DNA from: Stutzerimonas stutzeri
Lineage (GTDB): Bacteria > Pseudomonadota > Gammaproteobacteria > Pseudomonadales > Pseudomonadaceae
Assembly (NCBI GenBank): GCA_002387205.1
Contig: DGLA01000022.1
Span: 145,940 to 209,939, forward strand
Direction of reading: 5' to 3'
Length of the DNA: 64,000 nt
Position numbers and translations under genes: made by a program. The notes below the pieces were generated by a model, which saw only the letters and a list, made by a program, of their open reading frames with translations, did not search any database and was not told the origin of the DNA. Shown one piece after another: positions 17,541 to 26,626 of this stretch (position 1 is the stretch's first letter; every line of letters begins with the position of its first letter).

Positions 17541-17650
17541 TTGGGAGCTGGAAGCTGGAAGCTGGAAGCTGGAAGCTGGATGCTGGATGCTGGAAGCGGT
17601 GCAGACTTTTCTTCCAGCTTCCGACTTCCGACTTCAAGCTTCAAGCTATG
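17541..17650. repeat. Heptamer repeat locus B (GCTGGAA type)
   Basis: About four to five tandem GCTGGAA units plus GCTGGAT variants run from about 17547 to 17597. Inverted units (CTTCCAGCTTCCGACTTC, then CTTCAAG copies) lie at about 17610-17647. The two halves are complementary and can form a long hairpin. The locus lies between the gcdH stop (17705) and the gcdG start (17513), inside what would otherwise be one minus-strand operon. Confidence 0.87.
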
Positions 17651-17704
17651 TCGTAAGGCCCCGAGGTAGGTGGATGGGTGAAGCGTCATCCACCCTACGA
17701 ACCG

Positions 17705-18886
17705 TCAGAAGAACGCCTGAATACCCGTCTGCGCACGGCCAAGGATCAGCGCGTGGACATCGTGGGTGCCTTCGTAGGTGTTGACCACCTCGAGGTTGAC
17801 CAGATGCCGGGCCACGCCGAATTCGTCACTGATGCCGTTGCCGCCGAGCATGTCGCGGGCCAGGCGTGCCACGTCGAGCGCCTTGCCGCAGCTGTTGCGC
17901 TTCATGATCGAGGTGATTTCCACCGCCGCTGTGCCTTCGTCCTTCATCCGGCCGAGGCGCAGGCAGCCTTGCAGCGCCAGGGTGATCTCGGTCTGCATGT
18001 CCGCCAGCTTCTTCTGGATCAGCTGGTTGGCCGCAAGCGGGCGACCGAACTGCTGACGATCGAGCACGTACTGTCGCGCGGTATGCCAGCAGAACTCGGC
18101 GGCGCCCATCGCGCCCCAGCTGATGCCGTAACGGGCCGAATCCAGGCAGGTGAAGGGGCCGCGCAGGCCACGGACGTCCGGGAAGGCGTTCTCTTCCGGG
18201 CAGAACACGTTGTCCATGACGATCTCACCGGTGATCGAGGCGCGCAGGCCGACCTTGCCGTGAATCGCCGGGGCGGACAGCCCTTCCCAGCCTTTCTCCA
18301 GCACGAAACCGCGAATCGCGCCCTCGTCATCCTTGGCCCACACCACGAAGACATCGGCGATCGGGCTGTTGGTGATCCACATCTTCGCACCGGACAGGCG
18401 ATAGCCGCCGTCGACTTTCTTGGCGCGGGTGACCATCGAGCCCGGGTCAGAACCGTGGTTCGGTTCGGTCAGGCCGAAGCAGCCGATGTATTCGCCGCTG
18501 GCCAGCTTGGGCAGGTACTTCTGCTTGGTTTCCTCGTTGCCGAACTCATTGATCGGCACCATCACCAGCGAGGACTGCACGCTCATCATCGAGCGGTAGC
18601 CCGAGTCGATGCGCTCGACTTCGCGGGCAATCAGGCCGTAGCAGACATAGTTCAGACCACTGCCGCCATAGGCCTCGGGAATAGTCGCGCCAAGCAAGCC
18701 GGTATCGCCCATTTCCCGGAAAATCGCCGCGTCGGTGCGCTCGTGGCGGAAGGCTTCGAGCACCCGTGGCGCCAGCTTGTCTGCGGCGAACTGCTGCGCA
18801 CTATCTCGCACCATGCGCTCTTCATCGGTGAGCTGTTGATCGAGCAGCAGCGGGTCGATCCAGTTGAAGCTAGCTTTAGCGGCCAT
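17705..18886 (-). CDS. gcdH: Glutaryl-CoA dehydrogenase
   Basis: The 393-residue acyl-CoA dehydrogenase contains FAD/substrate motifs (GCFGLTEPNHGSDPGSM, KMWITNSPIADVFVVWAKDD) and the C-terminal NTYEGTHDVHALILGRA with the catalytic Glu. The product oxidatively decarboxylates glutaryl-CoA to crotonyl-CoA in lysine, tryptophan and glutarate catabolism. GAGGA precedes ATG 18886. It is divergent from a LysR regulator, which is the known layout of gcdR-gcdHG. Confidence 0.96.
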   Translation of the reverse strand: MAAKASFNWIDPLLLDQQLTDEERMVRDSAQQFAADKLAPRVLEAFRHERTDAAIFREMGDTGLLGATIPEAYGGSGLNYVCYGLIAREVERIDSGYRSMMSVQSSLVMVPINEFGNEETKQKYLPKLASGEYIGCFGLTEPNHGSDPGSMVTRAKKVDGGYRLSGAKMWITNSPIADVFVVWAKDDEGAIRGFVLEKGWEGLSAPAIHGKVGLRASITGEIVMDNVFCPEENAFPDVRGLRGPFTCLDSARYGISWGAMGAAEFCWHTARQYVLDRQQFGRPLAANQLIQKKLADMQTEITLALQGCLRLGRMKDEGTAAVEITSIMKRNSCGKALDVARLARDMLGGNGISDEFGVARHLVNLEVVNTYEGTHDVHALILGRAQTGIQAFF

Positions 18887-19067
18887 GAGTGGTCCTCTTG
18901 TCGTAAACGATCAGCCGGGGATGAGCCCAATGCTGCATGGATGGGTTGATCCTAGAAGCTGCGCAAAGGTCGCGCAAACGAGTAATCCGCAATGATCTGT
19001 GCGTTTTAAGCACTACAGCGTATGCTCCAAGCCGAAACCGCACGTCATTTAGTGAGGCAGCCGCACA

Positions 19068-19976
19068 ATGCGACGCAAGATTCCCAGCACAGCCGCACTT
19101 ATCGCCTTCGAGGCCGCCGCCCGCCACCAGAGCTTCACCCGCGCGGCCGAGGAGCTGGCACTGACTCAGAGCGCGATCTGCCGCCAGATCGGCGGGCTGG
19201 AAGAATTCCTCGGACTGGAGCTTTTCCGCCGTTCACGTCGCGGTGTGAAGCTGACCGAAGCCGGCCAGTCCTACGCACGAAGGGTCGCCACGCAGCTGGA
19301 CGCGGTAGAGCGCGATACCCTGTCCGTGATGGGCCAGCAGGGTGCGCAAACCATCGAACTGGCGCTGGTACCAACGTTCGGAACCCAATGGCTGCTGCCA
19401 CGCCTGAAACAGTTCCAGGCACTGCATCCGGAAATAACCGTCAACCTGACCAATCGCACCCGGCCCTTTCTCTTCGCCGACACCGATTTCGATGCAGCCA
19501 TCTATTTTGGCAATGGCGAATGGTCAGGCACCGTGGCGCATGTGCTGATGCCCGAGCACTCGCTGCCCGTCTGCAGCCCGGCCTTGCTCAATGACGCAGG
19601 CCAACTGGAGGCGCAGGCCATTGCTGAATTGCCGCTGCTACAGCAAACGACTCGCCCCTACGCCTGGCGCCAGTGGTTCGATTCGCTGGGGATGAAAGTG
19701 ACGCGAGACATGACCGGCCCCCGCCTGGAGCTGTTCTCGATGCTGGCCCAGGCCGCCGAGCACCAGATGGGCGTGGCGTTGATCCCGCCGTTCCTGATTC
19801 AGCGCGAGCTCGCCGAGGGTCGCCTGGTGATTGCCAACCCGCACTCCTTCCGCCGTGAGGACCAGGCCTATCAGCTGATGATTCCAGAGCGGCGAGTGGA
19901 GTCGGCAGGGCTGAACGCTTTTCGCGACTGGCTGCTGGACGAAGCGCGGGCGTGGATGGCGCAGCAGGACAGGTAG
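19068..19976 (+). CDS. gcdR: LysR-family regulator of glutarate catabolism
   Basis: The 302-residue protein has the N-terminal LysR helix-turn-helix (ALIAFEAAARHQSFTRAAEELALTQSAIC) and a substrate-binding co-inducer domain. GAGGC lies before ATG 19068. It is divergent from gcdH across 181 bases, where its operator should lie. Role is inferred from position and from similarity to the Pseudomonas regulator that responds to glutarate. Confidence 0.9.
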   Translation: MRRKIPSTAALIAFEAAARHQSFTRAAEELALTQSAICRQIGGLEEFLGLELFRRSRRGVKLTEAGQSYARRVATQLDAVERDTLSVMGQQGAQTIELALVPTFGTQWLLPRLKQFQALHPEITVNLTNRTRPFLFADTDFDAAIYFGNGEWSGTVAHVLMPEHSLPVCSPALLNDAGQLEAQAIAELPLLQQTTRPYAWRQWFDSLGMKVTRDMTGPRLELFSMLAQAAEHQMGVALIPPFLIQRELAEGRLVIANPHSFRREDQAYQLMIPERRVESAGLNAFRDWLLDEARAWMAQQDR

Positions 19977-20331
19977 CGCCCGTTGCCGGCAGCCGAAGGG
20001 CAGCGAAAGGGTCTTGCGGACGGCATGACCAATGAGGCGATGATGATCCCGCCGCGTTCCCACAAGCATTCCCTCAAGTTTCTTCGACAACAGCGAGCTG
20101 TCTCGTTTGAAGCAGCTCGCCGCCGAAACGCTCGCCAGTTACTTCAGAACTAGTTGAACCAGTCCGGCCGTCGCCTTTAGACGGCGCATGGATGCCTCGC
20201 GCTCATTGCAAACATCCGGGAATGAATGTAAATAGCTGGTAAACGAGAGTGATTGCCATTACTTGTCGCGCTAAGGTGATCGCCAGCCTCATCCGGTCCT
20301 GGTTCTTCGCCCATCATTCAGGAGCATTTCG
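19977..20331. other. 355-base intergenic region upstream of the iron ABC importer
   Basis: No gene is seen. A possible Fur box lies at 20245-20263, and a weak six-pair hairpin (20167-20185) may end gcdR transcription. The stretch from 20215 to 20265 is AT-rich relative to its surroundings, as expected of a promoter. Confidence 0.6.
20245..20263 (+). promoter_or_regulatory. Possible Fur box
   Basis: GAGAGTGATTGCCATTACT matches 12 of 19 positions of the Fur consensus, including the central GAT and CATTA parts. It is 69 bases before the ATG of an iron-siderophore binding protein. Iron repression of the operon is inferred. Confidence 0.5.
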
Positions 20332-21237
20332 ATGCGTTACCTCTGTCTCCGATCCTTTATCTCGCTGGCCATCGCCAGCCTGCTGGCCTTCACGCTTCAA
20401 GCCGCCGAACGCAGCGTCGACGGCGCCTACGGCCCCGTCACGGTCGAGGGCACCCCGAAGCGCGTGGTCGCACTGGGCGAAAACGCACTCGATGCCGCAC
20501 TCTCCGTCGGGGTGCAACCCGTAGGCGCACTGGCCAGCCGGGGTGGCACAGACATTCCTGACTATCTCAAGGAAAGGTCCGGCCCCGTTGCGCTGGTTGG
20601 CACCGTTCGCGAGCCAAGCCTCGAGGCCGTACTGGCCTTGCAGCCTGACCTGATTCTCGCTTCGAGCGGGCTGGCGCGCGCGCAATACGACAAGCTCAGT
20701 CTGATTGCCCCCACGGTCGTGCCGAAAGGCGGAACCTTCGATGACTGGCGCAACACCTTTGCCGTCTACGCCCATGCCCTGGACAAGGATGCCGAAGCCC
20801 GGCAGCGCATCGCGGAAATCGACGAGCGTGTCGCCGGGCTACGTGATCAGCTGTCCGATGAACTGCAGATCAGCGTGATTCGCTGGAACCCGCAAGGGCC
20901 TTTCATCATGTCCAGCCAGCTGTTTGTCGGTCAGTTGCTCGACGCCATCGGCTTCAAGCCAAATGAGCTTTCGACTCAGACAAAGAAGCCGCATACGGAC
21001 ATCCTCAGCCTCGAAAACCTTTCCAAGGCTGACGCCGACTGGGTTTTCCTGGCGACACTCAACGCCGATGGCCGCAAAGCGCTGGACGATGCCAAGCAAC
21101 AGCCAGCCTTCAACCGACTGAACGCAGTAAAGAACGACCATGTGGTTACGGTCGACGGCCAGGTGTGGAGCAGCAGTTCAGGCTATCTGGCAGCTCAGCA
21201 CGTGCTCGATGACGTGGAGCGGGCCCTGTTCGACTGA
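20332..21237 (+). CDS. Iron-siderophore ABC transporter substrate-binding protein
   Basis: The 301-residue FecB/TroA-type periplasmic binding protein has a signal peptide ending near LAFTLQAAE, then PKRVVALGENALDAALSVGV and VLALQPDLILASS, which are family hallmarks. AGGAG precedes the ATG by eight bases. It is the first of four overlapping genes (binding protein, two permeases, ATPase). The ligand is probably a ferric siderophore; heme or cobalamin cannot be excluded. No TonB-dependent receptor is encoded nearby. Confidence 0.9.
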   Translation: MRYLCLRSFISLAIASLLAFTLQAAERSVDGAYGPVTVEGTPKRVVALGENALDAALSVGVQPVGALASRGGTDIPDYLKERSGPVALVGTVREPSLEAVLALQPDLILASSGLARAQYDKLSLIAPTVVPKGGTFDDWRNTFAVYAHALDKDAEARQRIAEIDERVAGLRDQLSDELQISVIRWNPQGPFIMSSQLFVGQLLDAIGFKPNELSTQTKKPHTDILSLENLSKADADWVFLATLNADGRKALDDAKQQPAFNRLNAVKNDHVVTVDGQVWSSSSGYLAAQHVLDDVERALFD

Positions 21238-22238
21238 TGCGTACCCCCCGGTTCTCGTTACCGCTCGCGCTGGGGCTGGCCATGGCCTGTCTGCTACTGC
21301 TGTGCCTGGCGAGCCTGTTGCTCGGCTCAGGTGACATCAGCGTGTCGCGCAGCCTGACGGCATTGTTCAGCCCCGCCGACGAGCAGGCTCGCTTCGTGGT
21401 TTACCAGCTGCGCTGGGAACGGACGGAACTGGCGTTACTGGTCGGCATCGCACTGGGCGTCGCCGGGCTGCTGTTGCAATCGGTGACGCGCAATCCGCTT
21501 GCCGAGCCGGGACTCATGGGCGTCAGCGCGGGGGCCTCCTTCGCGGTGGTACTGGCCATTGCCATGGGCGCCAGTGCGGCATCGCTCAGCCTGCTGGTTG
21601 CCATAGGTGGCGCTCTTGCCGGCTGCATACTGGTGTTGCTGGTTACGCAGATGCGCGGGGTAGGCGACGATCCGGTGCGTCTGGTGCTGGCAGGCGCAGC
21701 CTTTACCGGATTGCTTACTGCGCTCAGCAGCATGTTGCTCCTGCAGGACCAGCGCACCGCGGATGAAATGCGCTTCTGGATCGTCGGCGCGCTGGCCGGA
21801 CGTCCGCCAGGCACCCTGGCCTGGAGTTTGCCGGGGCTTATCGCCGGCCTGCTTCTCGTGCTGCCGTTGATCCCTACCCTCGCCGCGCTGTCCCTGGGTG
21901 AACGCGTCGCCAGCGGACTGGGTCACCATCCACGCATGACGCGGCTGGTGACCTTGCTGGCAGTCGCCCTGCTCGTTGGCACCGCCACTGCCGCGGCCGG
22001 GCCGATCGGTTTTGTCGGCCTGGTGGTGCCCTTCATCGCCCGCCGCCTGGTGGGCACCGACATACGTCGCACCTTCGGGCTCTCGATGTTGCTCGGCCCC
22101 TGCCTCGTGCTGTTTGCCGACATATTGTCGCGGCTCGCAGTGCGTCCCTACGAATTGCCGGTCGGAGTCATCACGGCTTTTGTCGGCGCGCCCATCCTGA
22201 TCGCGGTGGTGCGTAGCCATCGACTGCCGACGCTCTGA
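21237..22238 (+). CDS. FecCD-family iron-siderophore permease, first subunit
   Basis: The 333-residue protein has about nine hydrophobic segments and FecCD motifs (SVTRNPLAEPGLMGVSAGAS, AGPIGFVGLVVPFIARRLVG). Its ATG shares one base with the stop of the binding-protein gene (TGATG), indicating translational coupling. It forms the inner-membrane channel with the next gene product. Confidence 0.93.
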   Translation: MRTPRFSLPLALGLAMACLLLLCLASLLLGSGDISVSRSLTALFSPADEQARFVVYQLRWERTELALLVGIALGVAGLLLQSVTRNPLAEPGLMGVSAGASFAVVLAIAMGASAASLSLLVAIGGALAGCILVLLVTQMRGVGDDPVRLVLAGAAFTGLLTALSSMLLLQDQRTADEMRFWIVGALAGRPPGTLAWSLPGLIAGLLLVLPLIPTLAALSLGERVASGLGHHPRMTRLVTLLAVALLVGTATAAAGPIGFVGLVVPFIARRLVGTDIRRTFGLSMLLGPCLVLFADILSRLAVRPYELPVGVITAFVGAPILIAVVRSHRLPTL

Positions 22239-22239
22239 T

Positions 22240-23304
22240 ATGAACATCATCTCCACGCAGCACACACGCGCCCCACATGGCTATTGCCTGCTGGAGCTCG
22301 GTGGATGTTCCTTTCTCGCCCACCGGCGAGGCCTGCTGGTCGCGACTGGCCTGAGCCTCGCCTTGCTGGTGGCGTGCTGCTGGCTGCTGGCAGCAGGTAC
22401 GCCTGGACTGAGCCAGTGGCAGGCGGTGCGCGCTGCCATGGGTAGAGGCGACCCGATGCACGTGCTGCTGGTTCACGAGCTCCGGCTGCCACGGCTGATT
22501 GCCGGGCTGCTGAGCGGCGCAGCATTGGGCGCAGCCGGTTGCCTGTTGCAAACCCTGGCGCGAAACCGTCTGGCAACGCCCGGCGTGATCGGTATCGATA
22601 ACGGCGCGACTGCCTTTGCCGTCGCATCCATCGTGGCCATACCGACCAGCATTGCACCATCGATGCTGGCGCTCTCCGGCGCGGCTACTGCTGCGGCCCT
22701 GACCTTTGCATTGGCCATGGGCTCGGGCGCCCGTGGGTATCGCTTCATCGTGGTCGGCATCGCCATCGGCGTGCTGTTCGGTGCGCTCACCAACCTGATG
22801 CTGGCTCGCACCGATATCGACGCAGCCAATGCCGCCTATCCCTGGACGGTCGGCAGCCTCAATGCACGCCCTGCCGATGCAGTGCTTTTGCTGGGGATCG
22901 GGTTGGCGCTGGGCCTGCCCGTTGCGAAGATGCTGGTCCGCCCGCTGGCGCTCATGCGTTTTTCCGACAACGTTGCCATTGGCCTCGGAGCACGGCTGCG
23001 CCTGATGCGCCTTGTCACCCTGGCGCTGACCGTATGGCTGACGGCGCTGGCCGTCGCAGTAGTCGGCCCGGTCGGGCTGATCGCGTTGGTCGCACCGGAG
23101 ATGGCGCGCTACCTGTGTCGACAGCATGGCGTGCCGGTCATCAATTCTGCGCTGAGCGGTGCCCTGCTGATGGTCCTTGCCGACTGGGTCGGACGCACGC
23201 TGCTCGCGCCAGTGGAGATTCCGGTGGGCATCATCATGGCCATTGTCGGCGGTCCCTATCTGATCTGGATTCTGCTACGCCAACCTTCGCGGACACTTTC
23301 ATGA
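22240..23304 (+). CDS. FecCD-family iron-siderophore permease, second subunit
   Basis: The 354-residue protein is a second FecCD-type permease (LARNRLATPGVIGIDNGA, VGPVGLIALVAPEMARYLC). Its start lies one base after the previous stop. Having two distinct permease genes is typical of siderophore importers such as FepD/FepG, whereas vitamin B12 systems use one. Confidence 0.93.
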   Translation: MNIISTQHTRAPHGYCLLELGGCSFLAHRRGLLVATGLSLALLVACCWLLAAGTPGLSQWQAVRAAMGRGDPMHVLLVHELRLPRLIAGLLSGAALGAAGCLLQTLARNRLATPGVIGIDNGATAFAVASIVAIPTSIAPSMLALSGAATAAALTFALAMGSGARGYRFIVVGIAIGVLFGALTNLMLARTDIDAANAAYPWTVGSLNARPADAVLLLGIGLALGLPVAKMLVRPLALMRFSDNVAIGLGARLRLMRLVTLALTVWLTALAVAVVGPVGLIALVAPEMARYLCRQHGVPVINSALSGALLMVLADWVGRTLLAPVEIPVGIIMAIVGGPYLIWILLRQPSRTLS

Positions 23305-24143
23305 CCCAACTCCCCGCCATCCTCACCGAAAGCACTGCCACCGACGTTCGCCTCGAAGCCAAGGCGCTAGGCATGGGCTACGGCGACGCCGCGGTGATCG
23401 AAGGACTCGACCTGCAATTACCCCGGGGCAAGGTGACGGCCATTGTCGGACCCAATGGCTGCGGCAAATCCACCCTGCTCGCCGGGCTCGCACGCCTGCA
23501 CAAGCCCAGCAGTGGCGCCGTTCTGCTCAATGGCCAGGCGATCACCAGGCTACCGACCCGGGAAGTGGCGCAGCAGCTGGCCCTGTTGCCCCAGGAAGCC
23601 AGCGCCCCGGACGGTTTGACCGTTGCCGAGCTGATCCGCTTCGGCCGGCAACCTCATCAGCGCTTGCTTCAACAGTGGAGTGAACATGACCAGGCGATCG
23701 TCGAGGCAGCATTGCAAGCCGCCGACCTGTCCGATCTGGCCGATCGCCCGTTAGAGTCGATGTCGGGAGGGCAGCGCCAGCGTGCCTGGATCGCCATGGC
23801 CATCGCGCAGGACACCCCGCTGCTGCTGCTGGACGAACCCACCTCGGCCCTGGACCTGGGGCACCAGATCGAAGTGTTCGAGCTGATTCGCCAACTCGCC
23901 ACAGCGGGTAAGACCATCGTCATGGTCGTGCACGACCTCACCAGTGCCTGCCGCTACGCCGATCATCTGGTCGCCATGCATGGCGGACGCATCGTGGCCG
24001 AGGGCGCTCCGCAAAACGTGGTGACGCCGGAGCTGGTCGAAACGCTCTATGGAGTAGCGTGCACGTTGCTGCACGACCCACTGCACGGTAATCCGATCAT
24101 CGCGGGCATCCGGCGATCAGCCTCGCCAGCTATCAGCTCGTAG
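23301..24143 (+). CDS. Iron-siderophore ABC transporter ATP-binding protein
   Basis: The 280-residue ATPase has Walker A GPNGCGKST, the Q-loop LLPQEA, signature MSGGQRQRAWIAMAIAQDT, Walker B LLLLDEPTSALDL and switch His in VVHDL. Its ATG overlaps the permease stop by four bases (ATGA), completing the operon. It drives import across the inner membrane. Confidence 0.95.
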   Translation: MTQLPAILTESTATDVRLEAKALGMGYGDAAVIEGLDLQLPRGKVTAIVGPNGCGKSTLLAGLARLHKPSSGAVLLNGQAITRLPTREVAQQLALLPQEASAPDGLTVAELIRFGRQPHQRLLQQWSEHDQAIVEAALQAADLSDLADRPLESMSGGQRQRAWIAMAIAQDTPLLLLDEPTSALDLGHQIEVFELIRQLATAGKTIVMVVHDLTSACRYADHLVAMHGGRIVAEGAPQNVVTPELVETLYGVACTLLHDPLHGNPIIAGIRRSASPAISS

Positions 24144-24173
24144 ACGATCACCGGACCGGCGCAGCCAGGCGAG

Positions 24174-24560
24174 TCAAGCTGCCGCTGGTTTCTTCTTGCG
24201 GGGCTTGAGGTAGCGGGTCAGGCCCTGGAACCACATCACCAGCGCCGGGTTTCCCTGGATCTGGATGTCCTTGTTCTGGATGCCTTGCATGAAGGCCAGC
24301 TGCTTGTTCTCGGCGTTCATGGTGGCGAAGCCGTAGGCGCTGTCCTTGAAGCCGATGGCGAACGCCGGATCGGTGGCAGGGCCGCCGTGGCTGGAGACAC
24401 GCTGATCCTTGACCCTGTAATGCCGAGCCACCTTGCCGTCGAGGGTATGCAGCTGGAAGGTCAGGTCCTTGTCCACAAGCTGCTTCTGAAAATCAGGATT
24501 GGAGCGGCTGGCCCTGGTCATCAAACGACCAAGCATCCAAAGAAGAAAGCGAAACTTCAT
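24174..24560 (-). CDS. Small SCP2-like protein
   Basis: The 128-residue protein starts MKFRFLLWMLGRLMTRASR and has an SCP2/sterol-carrier-like core (LTFQLHTLDGKVARHYRVKD, DPAFAIGFKDSAYGFATM, IQIQGNPALVMWFQGLTRYL), ending in a Lys-rich tail. This fold binds lipids. It lies 113 bases downstream of HU on the same strand, the order seen in Pseudomonas. Function unknown. Confidence 0.8.
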   Translation of the reverse strand: MKFRFLLWMLGRLMTRASRSNPDFQKQLVDKDLTFQLHTLDGKVARHYRVKDQRVSSHGGPATDPAFAIGFKDSAYGFATMNAENKQLAFMQGIQNKDIQIQGNPALVMWFQGLTRYLKPRKKKPAAA

Positions 24561-24673
24561 TAAATGTCCCAGAAATGGCGATAAGTTCGCGCATTGTAGC
24601 GACTGGAGAGGTATTTCCTAGCGGCAGGATTCAAATGCACCCGGAGCCTGGGCGGCCCCGGGCGACGCGAAAC

Positions 24674-24946
24674 TCAGTTGATCGCGTCTTTGAGCATCTT
24701 TCCCGGCTTGAACGCCACGGTATTGCTGGCCTTGATGGTGACAGGTTCGCCCGTCTGCGGGTTCTTGCCGGTGCGGGCACCTCGGTGGCGCTGCAGGAAG
24801 GTACCAAAGCCCACCAGCGTCACGCTGTCCTTGCGGTTGAGCGCGTTGGTGATTTCATCCAGTACGGCGTTAAGTACACGGTTGGCCTGATCCTTGGTGA
24901 GATCAGCCTTGTCGGCGATAGCGGCTGCGAGTTCCGGTTTGCGCAT
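24674..24946 (-). CDS. HU-family DNA-binding protein
   Basis: The 90-residue protein starts MRKPELAAAIADKADLTKDQ and contains the HU signature GFGTFLQRHRGARTGKNPQT and PVTIKASNTVAFKPGK, including the DNA-intercalating Asn-Pro. It is a nucleoid-compacting histone-like protein. ATG 24946 gives the standard family length; the in-frame ATG at 25015 would add 23 unlikely residues. It is not next to lon, so it is probably the HU-alpha or third HU paralogue. Confidence 0.93.
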   Translation of the reverse strand: MRKPELAAAIADKADLTKDQANRVLNAVLDEITNALNRKDSVTLVGFGTFLQRHRGARTGKNPQTGEPVTIKASNTVAFKPGKMLKDAIN

Positions 24947-25095
24947 AGGTAGCCTCTGAGACTTTCTTGTTGTTGTGCTCTGCTGTTCTCCGAACAGCAT
25001 TCCAAAGCGCTGCAACGGCTCTGGACTGCGGCAGCGCCCTAGGAGAATGGCACGCTGCTAGCACTCGCGCCAGCCCCTGCCACGGGTTTGGCCGT

Positions 25096-26298
25096 TCATT
25101 CTGATGACTTTAACGACAGAACCTGCGGCATTTCAGCCAACACCGGGGGCAGCTGTTTGTTCAACGACAAACGCTCTGCCACGGCCGTTCCGGTGAGCGC
25201 ATAGCCGAGCAGCCGGCCATCCACTGCACAAAAGATTGCCTTGAGGTTGTTGCCGTCGCCTTCGACGCTCCAGCTGCCTTCACTGCCGGCGGCAGGCGGA
25301 GACACCACGAGCGGGCACACCGGTGTTTTCACGGTGATCGGCATCGGGCCGTAGGTAACCGGCGTCGGTTGGCCCGCGAGGGTTCTGGCCAGGGCACGGA
25401 CCCCGCTCATGAGCGGCATCACGTACAAGAGGTTCAGCCCTTCCACTTCGGCACAATCGCCAAGCGCATAGACATGCTCGGCGGACGTCCGCAGCAGGCG
25501 GTCCACTTCGATGCCGCGATTGACCTCGAGCCCTGCCGCCTCGGCCAGCTCGGTGCGGGGACGCAGCCCCACAGCACTGACCACCAGATCGCACCGGATT
25601 CGCTGGCCGTCGGACAGCTGAGCCTGCAATCCATCGCCCTGACGCTCCAGCCTTTCGAGCACCGGCCCAAGATGGAAGCGGGCACCCAGCGATTGCAGCC
25701 CACGCTGCACCGCAGCGGCTGGCTCGACGGGCAGTAGCGACGGCATGATCTGTTCGCATGGCGCGACCAGATCGACCTCGTAGCCCCCCTGCAGCAGGTC
25801 ATTGGCGAACTCGCAGCCGATCAGCCCCGCCCCAAGGATCAGCACACGCCGCTTGCCCTGTGCGGCCTCGCGGAAACGGCCGTAGTCGAGCAGGTCGTTG
25901 ATCGGGAAGATCGCATCCTGCGCATCGCCGGCGACCGGCACTTGAATGGTCTGCGCACCCCAGGCGATCACCAGATCGCGGTAAGGCACAGGCTCGTTGC
26001 CAATCCAGACGCGACGCTTGGCCGGTTCCAGACGGGTCACCCGAGTATGGGTGCGGATTTCGGCATTGAGCTGGATAGCCATCGGCCCCGCCACCGTCAT
26101 GCCGAGCGCATCGGCATCCTTGTTCATGGCAAAACCGGTTGAGAGCATGGGCTTGGAATACGAGCGCCCGTCGTCTGCGGTAATCAGCAGCAGGGGCGTT
26201 TCACTGTCCAGCTTGCGAAATTCACGGGCAAGGTTGTAGCCCGCCAGCCCCGTACCAATGATGACCAGCGGTGCGTTTTCATGGTTCGAGTCGTTCAT
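25096..26298 (-). CDS. rubB: Rubredoxin-NAD(+) reductase
   Basis: The 400-residue FAD-dependent pyridine nucleotide-disulphide-type reductase has the FAD-binding GTGLAGYNLAREFRK, the NAD-binding ILGAGLIGCEFANDL and the second FAD motif VYALGDCAEV. The C-terminal 75 residues match the rubredoxin-binding domain. It passes electrons from NADH to rubredoxin, for alkane hydroxylation or oxidative-stress defence. Its ATG lies one base after the rubredoxin stop, so the pair is co-translated. Confidence 0.94.
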   Translation of the reverse strand: MNDSNHENAPLVIIGTGLAGYNLAREFRKLDSETPLLLITADDGRSYSKPMLSTGFAMNKDADALGMTVAGPMAIQLNAEIRTHTRVTRLEPAKRRVWIGNEPVPYRDLVIAWGAQTIQVPVAGDAQDAIFPINDLLDYGRFREAAQGKRRVLILGAGLIGCEFANDLLQGGYEVDLVAPCEQIMPSLLPVEPAAAVQRGLQSLGARFHLGPVLERLERQGDGLQAQLSDGQRIRCDLVVSAVGLRPRTELAEAAGLEVNRGIEVDRLLRTSAEHVYALGDCAEVEGLNLLYVMPLMSGVRALARTLAGQPTPVTYGPMPITVKTPVCPLVVSPPAAGSEGSWSVEGDGNNLKAIFCAVDGRLLGYALTGTAVAERLSLNKQLPPVLAEMPQVLSLKSSE

Positions 26299-26299
26299 C

Positions 26300-26467
26300 T
26301 CAGCCGATCGCGATCATTTCAAAGTCCATCTTGCCGACGCCACAGTCGGGGCACAGCCAGTCTTCCGGCACGTCTTCCCAGGCAGTGCCGGGCGCGATGC
26401 CCTCGTCCGGCCAGCCCTCGGCTTCGTCATAGATGAACCCACACACCACGCATTGCCACTTTTTCAT
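26300..26467 (-). CDS. rubA: Rubredoxin
   Basis: This short gene encodes 55 residues beginning MKKWQCVVCGFIYDEAEG. The two iron-binding pairs CVVC and CPDC coordinate one Fe(SCys)4 centre. Length and motif order match the AlkG2-type (electron-transferring) rubredoxins. It is upstream of and coupled to its reductase. P. aeruginosa carries two adjacent rubredoxin genes here, whereas only one is present in this window. Confidence 0.96.
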   Translation of the reverse strand: MKKWQCVVCGFIYDEAEGWPDEGIAPGTAWEDVPEDWLCPDCGVGKMDFEMIAIG

Positions 26468-26572
26468 TATTCACCTCGATCAGTCTCGGTTGCGCTGCAC
26501 GCTATACCAGAACGCGATGAGCGCCAAACCCTGGCATCGGTGATAGACCTCGTACCTGCGAAAGATTTCAGG

Positions 26573-26604
26573 GCAAAACAAAACGGGCGGCCTAGGCCGC
26601 CCGT
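26573..26604 (-). terminator. Rho-independent terminator of the glycolate operon
   Basis: ACGGGCGGCC-TA-GGCCGCCCGT (26583-26604) is a perfect palindrome. On the minus strand it is followed by a T-rich run (TTTTGTTTTGC). It lies 23 bases after the glcA stop and ends that transcript. Confidence 0.9.
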
Positions 26605-26626
26605 CCGGGTTCACATGCGCAGCAAT

